From the NCBI GenBank assembly GCA_045629585.1, contig JAZQRM010000098.1, positions 1-10,365 on the forward strand: a stretch of DNA of 10,365 nt, read 5' to 3'. The notes beneath the pieces were generated by a model. The model had not been told where the DNA came from, made no database searches, and saw nothing but the letters and a program-made list of their open reading frames with translations. The first letter of the stretch is position 1, and each line of letters starts with the position of its first letter. Both the position numbers and the translations under genes were made by a program. Source of the DNA: Taishania sp045629585 (GTDB taxonomy: Bacteria; Bacteroidota; Bacteroidia; Flavobacteriales_D; Crocinitomicaceae). This document shows positions 1 through 7,129 of this stretch, in pieces.

Positions 1-1221
1 TACGCTGGCGATGTGACCACCGAATCCAAACGTGTTACTCATGGCGTACTTCAAATCTTTAGCAACAGCTTTACCCATTGGGAAATGGAAATTATCCTTG
101 TAGGCTGGTTCAATTTCTGTCGTGTTAATCGTTGGTGGAACCATTCCGTCCTTCAATGCCAAAATACAAGCAATACCTTCAATCGCTCCAGCAGCTCCTA
201 GCAAGTGTCCAGTCATTGATTTTGTCGCCGAAATCGTCAAATCTGGGTTTTTACCAAACACACGTTCCGCAGCGATTAATTCACTTGCATCTCCTAATGG
301 TGTAGAAGTAGCATGCATATTGATGTAATCAATTTTATCCGCTGTAATTCCAGCTTCGCGCATCGCTTCTTGCATTCCCAAAACTGCACCTTCACCTTCT
401 GGATGTGTTCCTGTCAAGTGATAAGCATCTGCTGCCATTCCTCCACCAACAACTTCAGCGTAAATGGTTGCTCCACGTTTTACTGCATGTTCGTATTCTT
501 CTAATATTACAGCTCCAGCTCCTTCACCCATCACAAATCCGTCACGTGTCACATCAAATGGACGAGAAGCGGTAGCTGGATCATCGTTACGTGTAGACAA
601 TGCTTTTGCAGAAGAGAAACCTCCCATTGATGCTTCCGTGATAGCGGCTTCAGAACCTCCGGATATAATCATGTCCGCTTTATCCCATTTGATTTGGTTA
701 AATGCTTCGATTAATGCTGTGTTTGATGTCGCACATGCAGAAACAGGGCAGAAGTTTACACCTCGTAATCCGTATTTGATGGAAATGATTCCTGCGGCGA
801 TGTCTACCAAGATGCGGGGAATAAAGAATGGCGAAAAACGTGGGGTACCGTCTCCTTCGCAATATTCTTTCATTTGGTCTTGAAACGTTTGAATTCCTCC
901 GTTTCCAGATCCCCAAATCACGCCAACACGATTTTTGTTAATCGTGTCAAAGTCAATACCTGATGTTCTAACAGCTTCTTCTACTGCATGTAAAGCATAT
1001 AAGGAAAACTTGTCATATTGGCGAATCTCTTTGACATGGAAATGATCTTTCACATCAAAATTCTTTAATTCACAAGCAAATTTTGTCTTAAACTTTTCTG
1101 TATCAAAATACGTAATTGGAGCAGCTCCGCTAACTCCGTTTTTTAAATTTTCCCAATAGGTAGGGACATCATTCCCAATTGGTGTCAAAGCACCTAATCC
1201 TGTAACAACTACTCTTCTCAT
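1..1221 (-). CDS. fabF: Beta-ketoacyl-ACP synthase II (FabF), C-terminus cut by window edge
   Basis: Condensing enzyme of type II fatty-acid synthesis: a cytosolic enzyme that extends acyl-ACP by two carbons using malonyl-ACP. I translated the minus strand by hand and it is open for 407 codons from the ATG at 1221 to the edge, starting MRRVVVTGLGALTPIGN. The catalytic cysteine is C163 in VSACATSN, matching E. coli FabF numbering. The active-site histidines are H303 (NMHATSTPLGD) and H339 (TKSMTGHLLGAAGA), with K334 in the same motif. The C-terminal FGFGGH loop lies at about 398-403. The family is usually about 415 residues, so only around ten are missing. It lies 68 bases downstream of sufT on the same strand, with a hairpin between them. 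No acpP lies beside it on the visible side, although acpP-fabF is the common arrangement, so it may be a second FabF copy. No good promoter was seen in the gap, so co-transcription with the suf genes is possible. Confidence 0.95.
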   Translation of the reverse strand, partial: MRRVVVTGLGALTPIGNDVPTYWENLKNGVSGAAPITYFDTEKFKTKFACELKNFDVKDHFHVKEIRQYDKFSLYALHAVEEAVRTSGIDFDTINKNRVGVIWGSGNGGIQTFQDQMKEYCEGDGTPRFSPFFIPRILVDIAAGIISIKYGLRGVNFCPVSACATSNTALIEAFNQIKWDKADMIISGGSEAAITEASMGGFSSAKALSTRNDDPATASRPFDVTRDGFVMGEGAGAVILEEYEHAVKRGATIYAEVVGGGMAADAYHLTGTHPEGEGAVLGMQEAMREAGITADKIDYINMHATSTPLGDASELIAAERVFGKNPDLTISATKSMTGHLLGAAGAIEGIACILALKDGMVPPTINTTEIEPAYKDNFHFPMGKAVAKDLKYAMSNTFGFGGHIASV

Positions 1222-1238
1222 TTTCTTATAATAGCAAA

Positions 1239-1258
1239 GGGTGTCAAAGCTGGCACCC
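1239..1258 (-). other. Hairpin in the sufT-fabF gap
   Basis: The arms GGGTGTC (1239-1245) and GGCACCC (1252-1258) can form a 7-bp stem, including one G-T wobble, around a 6-base loop. On the minus strand it ends 17 bases before the fabF ATG. It is not followed by a run of T on that strand, so it is not a standard intrinsic terminator for the suf operon. It could be a processing site, a weak attenuator, or chance. Confidence 0.4.
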
Positions 1259-1289
1259 TAGTTCTTTTTTAATATGTTTTTGGTCTTTT

Positions 1290-1601
1290 TTATAAGAAAC
1301 CTAATTCTAATTTTGCTTCTTCACTCATCATATCTTTGTCCCAAGGTGGATCAAAAACGATGTTTACTTTCGCTCCGGTAACTCCTTCTATTTCGGCAGT
1401 CTTTCCTTCAACCTCTAAGGGCATGGATTCAGCTACAGGACAGTTAGGAGACGTCAAAGTCATGTCAATTTCCACGAAGTTCTCATCGTTAATACGAACC
1501 TCATATATCAATCCCAATTCGTAAACATCTACTGGGATCTCTGGATCGTAAATGGTTTTCAAAACCTCTACGACTTTCATTTCTAAAGCAACCTTACTCA
1601 T
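1290..1601 (-). CDS. sufT: SufT-like DUF59/MIP18 family Fe-S cluster maturation protein
   Basis: A 103-residue protein of the DUF59 (MIP18/PaaD-like) family, whose SufT members help deliver or mature iron-sulfur clusters in the cytosol. The family signatures are all visible: DPEIPVDVYELGLIY at about 19-33, a TLTSPNCPVAESMP segment with the conserved cysteine C54, and a C-terminal FDPPWDKDMMSEEAK motif. The length is typical of single-domain members. Its ATG overlaps the TGA stop of sufE in the sequence ATGA, so translation is probably coupled. Position directly after sufS and sufE supports an Fe-S role over the phenylacetate-oxygenase role of PaaD, since no paa genes are present. The exact step performed by SufT is less certain than for its neighbours. 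Confidence 0.9.
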   Translation of the reverse strand: MSKVALEMKVVEVLKTIYDPEIPVDVYELGLIYEVRINDENFVEIDMTLTSPNCPVAESMPLEVEGKTAEIEGVTGAKVNIVFDPPWDKDMMSEEAKLELGFL

Positions 1602-2011
1602 ATTAACGCTTTGAGTGCATTCATTTTTAATTGTTTAACCATACTCGCTAGACCGTTTGAACGGGTAGGAGAAAGGTGTTCGTGTAATCCAATCTCGTTG
1701 ATAAAAAACAAGTCGGCTTCCACAATGTTCTTTGGCTCTTCACCGTCTAATACCTGAACCAATAATGCAATGATTCCTTTGGTAATGATGGCGTCTGAAT
1801 CAGCTGTAAAGTGCATTATTCCGTTTTCAAACGAAGCATCCACCCACACTCTTGATTGACATCCTTCGATCAAACGATCGTTGGTCTTCTTAGATTCATC
1901 AATGATAGGCAAATCTTTACCTAATTCAATAATGTATTCGTATTTATCCATCCAATCGTCATAGATGGCAAATTCTTCAATAATCTCTTGTTGTTTTTCT
2001 GCTAATGTCAT
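1598..2011 (-). CDS. sufE: SufE, sulfur-acceptor partner of SufS
   Basis: Accepts persulfide sulfur from SufS and passes it to the Fe-S scaffold in the cytosol. The fold signature is clear: YEYIIELGKDLP near residues 25-36, then the catalytic-cysteine motif IEGCQSRVW, a central ADSDAIITKGIIALLV segment, and LSPTRSNGLASMV near the C-terminus. The ATG at 2011 is preferred. It gives 137 residues and places the active cysteine at residue 51, the same number as in E. coli SufE. An in-frame GTG at 2017, adjoining the sufS stop codon, would add two residues. The gene follows sufS by 6 bases and overlaps sufT by 4. Family length is about 138-140, so it is intact. Confidence 0.95.
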   Translation of the reverse strand: MTLAEKQQEIIEEFAIYDDWMDKYEYIIELGKDLPIIDESKKTNDRLIEGCQSRVWVDASFENGIMHFTADSDAIITKGIIALLVQVLDGEEPKNIVEADLFFINEIGLHEHLSPTRSNGLASMVKQLKMNALKALI

Positions 2012-2017
2012 AATCAC

Positions 2018-3253
2018 TTATCGAAGCATATTTACGCTTCTTTTTAAAGCATTGATGAACGTATCAATTTCTTCTTTGGTATTGTAGAACGCGAAGCTAG
2101 CACGCACAGTTCCCGGAATCTTGTAAAAATCCATAATGGGTTGGGTGCAGTGGTGACCAGTTCGAACGGCAATCCCTTGTTTGTCCAATAATGTCCCAAT
2201 GTCAAACGGGTGAATCCCATCTACGACAAATGAACATACACTGGCTTTATTTTTAGCGGTTCCTATAAAACGGATTCCGTCAATTTCTTTCAACTGTGTT
2301 TCAGCATACTGTAACAATTCGTGTTCATACGCTTGAATAGCATCCAAATCTAACGCTGATAGGTATTCCAAGGCTATTCCTGTTGCAATTCCTCCGATGA
2401 TATGTGGCGTACCAGCTTCAAACTTAAATGGCAATTCATTGTAAGTTGTTTTCTCAAACGTCACTTTGGCAATCATATCTCCTCCACCTTGGTAAGGAGG
2501 CATCGCATTCAAAATTGCTTCTTTTCCATACAACGCACCCGCTCCCGTAGGACCAAATACTTTGTGCGAAGAAAAGACAAAGAAGTCACAATCCAATTCT
2601 TGAACATCTATCTTCAAATGTTGAATAGATTGAGCGCCATCTACCAAAAATTTTGCACCAACTGAATGAGCTTGTGCAATCATTTCTTTAACGGGATTAA
2701 TTGTCCCTAATGTGTTTGAAATATGTGTAACGGCAACTAGTTTTGTTTTTTCTGAAAGAAGGTTCGTATAAGCTACTTGATCTAATTCTCCAGTTTCTAA
2801 AACAGGAATAACTCTCAATACAGCTTTTTTTCGTTCACAAAGCATTTGCCAAGGAACGATGTTGGAATGGTGCTCAATGGCAGAAATGATGATCTCATCT
2901 CCTTCGTGAAGCAATTCACCAAAACAGGCAGCAACAAGATTTATACCATCTGTAGTGCCTTTGGTAAAAATGATTTCATGCTCATGTGCGGCATTGATAT
3001 ACGATTGAATCGTACGTCTTGCTTTTTCGTAAGCGTCAGTAGCTTTTTGACTTAAGTAGTGAACTCCTCGGTGAATGTTCGCATTTTCCTTCGAATAATA
3101 GTTTTCTATTGCATCGATGACAACTTGCGGCTTTTGCGAGGTTGCTCCATTATCAAAATAAACCAGCGGCTTTCCATATATCTCCGTTTGAAGAATAGGG
3201 AAGTCTGCTCGAATCGCTTCTACTGAAAAAGGTTTTTTATCCATTTCATTCAT
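2018..3253 (-). CDS. sufS: SufS cysteine desulfurase (group II)
   Basis: A PLP-dependent enzyme that converts L-cysteine to alanine and holds the sulfur as a persulfide for SufE. It is 411 residues, close to the 406 of E. coli SufS. Visible motifs: FDNGATSQKP near 33-42 and HRGVHYLS near 61-68, then EHHSN at 127-131 with the histidines that stack on PLP, D205 in VDGAQS, the PLP lysine K231 in SSHKVFGPTG, the persulfide cysteine C369 in RTGHHCTQP, and R384 in VRAS. The single-residue RTGHHC loop is the group II (SufS) form rather than the IscS form. A promoter lies just upstream (3262-3291). ATG at 3253 is used; an ATG three codons later at 3244 is an alternative. It heads a sufS-sufE-sufT unit with no sufB, sufC or sufD in the window. 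Confidence 0.97.
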   Translation of the reverse strand: MNEMDKKPFSVEAIRADFPILQTEIYGKPLVYFDNGATSQKPQVVIDAIENYYSKENANIHRGVHYLSQKATDAYEKARRTIQSYINAAHEHEIIFTKGTTDGINLVAACFGELLHEGDEIIISAIEHHSNIVPWQMLCERKKAVLRVIPVLETGELDQVAYTNLLSEKTKLVAVTHISNTLGTINPVKEMIAQAHSVGAKFLVDGAQSIQHLKIDVQELDCDFFVFSSHKVFGPTGAGALYGKEAILNAMPPYQGGGDMIAKVTFEKTTYNELPFKFEAGTPHIIGGIATGIALEYLSALDLDAIQAYEHELLQYAETQLKEIDGIRFIGTAKNKASVCSFVVDGIHPFDIGTLLDKQGIAVRTGHHCTQPIMDFYKIPGTVRASFAFYNTKEEIDTFINALKRSVNMLR

Positions 3254-3261
3254 TTCAATTG

Positions 3262-3291
3262 CAAAGGTACGAATTCCACTTGTTTTGACAG
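3262..3291 (-). promoter_or_regulatory. Promoter of the sufS operon (Bacteroidota type)
   Basis: On the minus strand the -7 box TACCTTTG (3262-3269) matches TAnnTTTG exactly. CTG at 3289-3291 sits 19 bases upstream of it in the -33 position (consensus TTG, one mismatch). The -7 box ends only 8 bases before the sufS ATG, so the 5' leader is nearly absent. It resembles rRNA promoter P1 in this window, which also follows its -33 core with TCAAA. Confidence 0.65.
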
Positions 3292-3306
3292 ATTCTAAAT
3301 AGAAAT

Positions 3307-3346
3307 AAAAAAAGAAACGCCCCGAATATTGTCTAATCGGAGCGTT
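3307..3346 (-). terminator. Intrinsic terminator after the outer-membrane barrel gene
   Basis: Read on the minus strand, AACGCTCCGA (3337-3346) pairs with TCGGGGCGTT (3316-3325) over 10 bp with one G-U wobble around an 11-base loop, followed by TCTTTTTTT. It lies 21 bases after the stop codon at 3368. The wobble is favourable only in the minus-strand transcript; on the other strand it would be a C-A mismatch. Confidence 0.85.
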
Positions 3347-3367
3347 ATCAGGTATAATTGGAGGTTG

Positions 3368-6262
3368 TTATGGTCGTTCTCCTGTAGTTGGTCTTTCACC
3401 TTTAGGCTTCTCTGGTGCTGCCGTCCCTGCTGGTTGTTTAGCTGTAGAACTTGCTTGTCCAAAGTTTTTTAACGTATAAGTGGCTGTAAACATAAAGTAA
3501 CGATTCAAAACCATCGAACGTACATCTTCAATATAAATATCTGTCGTATTTCGAACAATTGAGCTGTTATTGTTCAAAATATCATACGCTGATATACGTA
3601 ACTCAAGCATTTTGTTTTTAAGTACTTTATAGCCAATAGCTGCATTCCAAAGTAAAATGGATTGATTGAAGCTTTGCGCTAATCCTTTATAAAAGCGTCC
3701 TGAAAAATTAGTATTCAATACCAAACGGCTCCAAGGCATGTAGTTTACATTTGCTGTCACGTTTTGAATGAAATATTGATTGTTTGCTTTTGATTGTTGA
3801 TCGTTTTGAACATTGTTAAAACTAAACGTATAGGAAAGAGCAAAATCAATTTTCTCACTTATGTTGCTGCTTAATGTGGCACCGATATTAGCATTTGTTG
3901 TACGTGAGTTGTTGCGTATGTCATTAATCAATGCTGGACTTAAAGTGTAACCTGCGCCTCCGTTAATATTGAAATTCGATTTCATAAACTTTAATGGTAT
4001 TCCGTAAGATACATAAGCTCTGGTGTTCCAGCCTCCATTGATATTCACGGGTAGTCTAAATTGTGAACCTCTAGCAAGTCGAACATAATCGTTGATTACT
4101 GTATCTTCTAAAGCAATGTAACTGGCATTAGTAATCTGGTTTTGATAAACTTCTCCAGACAACATCGCAAAGAAACTACTTCCCGTTTTTATGTTGGTAG
4201 CATTATAGCGGACATTTAAACTATGAGTGACTTGTTGCTTTAAATTTGGATTACCCGAAGATAAACTCAATGGATTCGAGTTGTCGATTACATTTTGTAA
4301 TTGACTAATCTGTGGATTTCTCGTTCTTGATCGGTAATTGACACTCAAACTAGATGTGTTGTTGATCTTTAAACGGTATAGAATCGAAGGTAAAAAACTG
4401 TTGAAGTTTAACGTGTTTTTCTGATCTACTGGAAAATCCTGGTTGTTTAACAATAACGAATTCTGATAACCAATTCCGATTTGAAAGTTGTGTTTGGTCT
4501 TTGCCCAACGAAAGGTAGTTCCTACCAAATTGTCAATAGTGTGGTTTAAGAAAACATTGGATAAAGTAGTGTCTAATAAGTTATAGACTTGTTCAAAATT
4601 ATTGAAGTTATTCGTACGCTTATCGGCATCACTGGCGCTATAACTGGGCGCGTAGTAAAACTCAGCTGTCCAAAATTCGCTTAATGGTTCAGTATAAGTA
4701 AAACGAATATTTCCACCATAACCAAGTGTCTTGTTGTTCGCTAATTGATCAATCGTTGACATGGAGTCTAATCCATTGTCATAGAAATTTCTAATTGAAT
4801 TTTGCGAATTATCACCCAATCGGTTGTTGTATGACAAGTTTAAGTTGGTTGAAAAGGTACGTCTTGCCTTTGCAAATTTATGACGCCAAAGTAATCCGTT
4901 GCTAGCTGTTAAACCATGTTGTTTGTTGCGTGTAGCATTGGTCAATGAGTTCAAATCTAAACCTGCGCCATCTAAAGTTAATCCATCGGTTAAACGTCGA
5001 TTGTTATTGAATTGATAACTGATGTTAGGGGTAATCAATAACGAGTTCATACTGTCTAAAGTGATGTCAAAACGGAAGTTTGCACGATGGTTTTGGTTGT
5101 TTGTTTTTCCATTGAAAAGCTCCTCGTATGTTTGTCCAGCAGTTTGCGAAACGAAGTATTCACGATTGGTCAATTGCTCATTTTTGTTGATGGAAGCGTT
5201 GAAGAAATAGGATCCAGTTACTTTGGTTTTTTCTTTCCAGCGATCGGAATAATTGATTCCTATAGCATGTGTAGTTGATATACCATTCGCTTGACCAACT
5301 TGAAAGTTTTCACCTCCGCCACCGCCTTGATTTCCACGACCTCCGCTTGCTCCCCCTTGTTGACGATTACCTCCTCCAGAAGTAGAACTTCCTGTTGAAG
5401 TAGCACCTAAAATGTCGGCAGAACTAAAGTTTTGTTGGTTGATGTTATTGGATAAAGCGATAATGGATATTTTTCGTTTGCCTTTAAAAAAATTCAGATT
5501 TGCTCCTCCAATATATTTATCCATTGGTCCCCAGCCTCCATAAATTTTTCCAAATTGGCCATTGGTCGTTCCTGTTTTCGTAACGATGTTTAATGCCATA
5601 GCTTGTTCGCCATCGGAAATACCAGTAAAACGAGCTTGATCGCTTTCTCGCTCAAAAGTCTGAATTTTTGAAACAATATCAGCAGGCAAATTTTTCAAAG
5701 CGGCTTGTGCATCGTCTCCAAAAAATTCCTCCCCATCAATTAAAATTTTCTTGATCTCTTGACCTCTTGATTTGTAAACACCATCTTCAAGCGTAATACC
5801 AGGCATTTTTTTGATTAAATCTTCAATGGAAGCGTCAGGATTTACCTTGAATTGATCGGCATTATAAATGGTGGTGTCTCCATCCTGATAGACACGAACG
5901 GCAACAGCCTCGATGGTTACTCCTTCCAATAAACCAGCATCGGATAACATTTTGATGTTCATTTCAGTAGTTTTCCCTGTCTGAATCTCAAGCGTGTTGT
6001 ACCAATCTTTTAATCCAAAATAACTCGCTTTAACGATGTGTTTTGCTGTGGTGTTGATTCGGAGTTCATAAGAGCCATCCTCTTCGCTTAAACCACCTGT
6101 TACCAAAGTTGAATCTTCGGTGAGTACTAAAATCTTCACTCCTTCAACCGGTTCTTCTGTACCGTATGTCCGTACTATTCCCTTCAAAATTCCCTCTTGT
6201 GAAAAGGAATAGGTGATGCAGAACATAAAAAAGGATAGAAGTAGATTACTGATTCTTAGCAT
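3368..6262 (-). CDS. Outer-membrane beta-barrel protein with carboxypeptidase-regulatory-like domain (TonB-dependent-receptor-like, PF14905 type)
   Basis: A 964-residue predicted outer-membrane protein. Residues 1-21 form a signal peptide, with likely cleavage before Q22 (YSFS|Q). Residues 24-105 look like a carboxypeptidase-regulatory-like beta-sandwich (GIVRTYGTEEPVEGVKI... DGSYELRI). Residues about 128-230 resemble a plug domain (NPDASIEDLIKKMPGI, KKILIDGEEFFGDD, LPADIVSKIQ, LNIVTKTG). The rest, to about 934, is rich in alternating, aromatic and Asn residues and reads as a large barrel of the outer-membrane beta-barrel family PF14905. There is a glycine/serine/glutamine-rich insert at about 286-318 and an unusual Pro/Lys/Glu tail (935-964) ending in two GERP units after the last strand. 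No SusD partner and no clear TonB box are seen, so substrate and TonB dependence are unknown. The ATG overlaps the tlyA stop by one base (TAATG). Confidence 0.85.
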   Translation of the reverse strand: MLRISNLLLSFFMFCITYSFSQEGILKGIVRTYGTEEPVEGVKILVLTEDSTLVTGGLSEEDGSYELRINTTAKHIVKASYFGLKDWYNTLEIQTGKTTEMNIKMLSDAGLLEGVTIEAVAVRVYQDGDTTIYNADQFKVNPDASIEDLIKKMPGITLEDGVYKSRGQEIKKILIDGEEFFGDDAQAALKNLPADIVSKIQTFERESDQARFTGISDGEQAMALNIVTKTGTTNGQFGKIYGGWGPMDKYIGGANLNFFKGKRKISIIALSNNINQQNFSSADILGATSTGSSTSGGGNRQQGGASGGRGNQGGGGGENFQVGQANGISTTHAIGINYSDRWKEKTKVTGSYFFNASINKNEQLTNREYFVSQTAGQTYEELFNGKTNNQNHRANFRFDITLDSMNSLLITPNISYQFNNNRRLTDGLTLDGAGLDLNSLTNATRNKQHGLTASNGLLWRHKFAKARRTFSTNLNLSYNNRLGDNSQNSIRNFYDNGLDSMSTIDQLANNKTLGYGGNIRFTYTEPLSEFWTAEFYYAPSYSASDADKRTNNFNNFEQVYNLLDTTLSNVFLNHTIDNLVGTTFRWAKTKHNFQIGIGYQNSLLLNNQDFPVDQKNTLNFNSFLPSILYRLKINNTSSLSVNYRSRTRNPQISQLQNVIDNSNPLSLSSGNPNLKQQVTHSLNVRYNATNIKTGSSFFAMLSGEVYQNQITNASYIALEDTVINDYVRLARGSQFRLPVNINGGWNTRAYVSYGIPLKFMKSNFNINGGAGYTLSPALINDIRNNSRTTNANIGATLSSNISEKIDFALSYTFSFNNVQNDQQSKANNQYFIQNVTANVNYMPWSRLVLNTNFSGRFYKGLAQSFNQSILLWNAAIGYKVLKNKMLELRISAYDILNNNSSIVRNTTDIYIEDVRSMVLNRYFMFTATYTLKNFGQASSTAKQPAGTAAPEKPKGERPTTGERP
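5309..5407 (-). repeat. Low-complexity glycine-rich insert inside the barrel gene
   Basis: This codes residues about 286-318 of the outer-membrane protein, almost wholly Gly, Ser, Thr, Gln, Asn and Arg, with GG, GGG and GGGGG runs. It falls early in the barrel region and is probably a flexible loop; whether it faces the surface or the periplasm cannot be told from sequence alone. Confidence 0.7.
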
Positions 6263-6993
6263 TATTTACGTTTTAAGTACATTAAGAATTCTTTGTTTCC
6301 ATCTCCTCCTAGTATTGGAGACTCCATGTGGTCAACATATACTAAATTGTTTACCTGTGCAAACTCTTGTACGGCTTCAATAACAATAGGGTAAAGGGTA
6401 GTCGATTTTACAATTCCACCTTTTCCAACATTATCTTTTCCTACTTCAAATTGTGGTTTTACCAAAGCAACAACATCCGAACCGCTTTCTAAATAAGCAT
6501 GTAAAAAAGGAAAAATCTTTTCTAATGAAATAAAAGAAACGTCAATAACACATAAGTTGCAAGTTTCTTTAATTAAATTATGATTTAATTCACGAACGTG
6601 CGTTTTTTCAAGATTGATCACACGGGGATCGCCAGAAATTTTTGAATGAAGTTGTTTCGATCCAACGTCCACACAATATACTTTGTTAACCTCTTTTTGT
6701 AGAAGGATTTCAGTGAAACCTCCTGTTGAAGCACCTATATCCATAGCTGTTTTACCAGAAACGGAGATGTCCCATTTTTCAAGTGCTGCGAGTAATTTAT
6801 AAGCACCCCGACTAACGTATGGAATCTCTTCTGCAATCATTTCTATAGAAGAGTCAGTTGGGAACTTTTTCCCGGTTTTAGTGATTAATTTACCATTAAC
6901 CTTAACGCCATATTTTCTAATTATTTCCTCTGCACGTACACGTGAACTGACAAGTCCTCGTTGTAATAAAATTTTGTCTAAGCGTTCTTCCAT
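6262..6993 (-). CDS. tlyA: TlyA family rRNA (cytidine-2'-O)-methyltransferase / hemolysin A-like
   Basis: A 243-residue protein with an S4 RNA-binding domain (about 1-57; RLDKILLQRGLVSSRVRAEEII) fused to an FtsJ/RrmJ-like SAM methyltransferase. The SAM-binding motif is DIGASTGGFTEILL at 85-98. The K-D-K-E catalytic set of 2'-O-methyltransferases is visible as K66 (SRGAYKL), D151 (VIDVSF), K179 (VKPQFEVGK) and E235 (GNKEF). Family members methylate ribose in rRNA, and some are called hemolysins for historical reasons. The ATG at 6993 is chosen because the protein then starts MEERLDKILLQRG, as the family does, and because a -7 box lies 5 bases upstream. A longer reading frame from a TTG at 7029 would run through the promoter and adds non-conserved residues. 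It overlaps the start of the barrel gene by one base. Confidence 0.93.
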   Translation of the reverse strand: MEERLDKILLQRGLVSSRVRAEEIIRKYGVKVNGKLITKTGKKFPTDSSIEMIAEEIPYVSRGAYKLLAALEKWDISVSGKTAMDIGASTGGFTEILLQKEVNKVYCVDVGSKQLHSKISGDPRVINLEKTHVRELNHNLIKETCNLCVIDVSFISLEKIFPFLHAYLESGSDVVALVKPQFEVGKDNVGKGGIVKSTTLYPIVIEAVQEFAQVNNLVYVDHMESPILGGDGNKEFLMYLKRK

Positions 6994-6998
6994 AAGTA

Positions 6999-7029
6999 CA
7001 AAAATAGCGTAATCCCTAAAAAGGTACAA
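6999..7029 (-). promoter_or_regulatory. Promoter of tlyA, probably leaderless
   Basis: On the minus strand the -7 box TATTTTTG (6999-7006) fits TAnnTTTG, with a TTG at 7027-7029 located 20 bases upstream. Only 5 bases separate the box from the tlyA ATG at 6993, so transcription should start at or next to the start codon. Confidence 0.55.
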
Positions 7030-7105
7030 CCTGTAAATTGGCGTACTAACAAATAAAAGCGATTAAATTGAGCATAGGTTGCGTATAATTTGCTATTAAA
7101 ATGGT

Positions 7106-7113
7106 TAACTTTG
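7106..7113 (+). promoter_or_regulatory. Probable -7 box of the queD-folE operon
   Basis: TAACTTTG fits TAnnTTTG and ends 16 bases before the TTG start of queD. The -33 element is poor: TTTG at 7089-7092 is too close and TTG at 7079-7081 too far for the usual 19-base spacer. The region is the divergent gap between tlyA and queD, so a promoter is needed here. Confidence 0.4.
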
Positions 7114-7129
7114 TGTAAAATTTGTTGAT

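Noticed and set aside
464..883. Plus-strand 139-codon frame
   Set aside because: It lies opposite fabF, whose full set of catalytic motifs reads on the minus strand; the frame is a shadow.
1239..1270. Plus-strand terminator (GC hairpin followed by T run)
   Set aside because: The T run starts several bases after the stem and no plus-strand gene lies upstream to be terminated.
2402..2665. Plus-strand 87-codon frame
   Set aside because: Antisense to sufS with no family resemblance and no promoter.
5022..5278. Two overlapping plus-strand short frames
   Set aside because: Antisense shadows of the barrel gene; hydrophobic-looking stretches come from the reverse complement of barrel codons.
6994..7029. 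N-terminal extension of tlyA from TTG at 7029
   Set aside because: It would read through the promoter boxes, and the added residues are not part of the S4 domain; the ATG at 6993 matches the usual family start.
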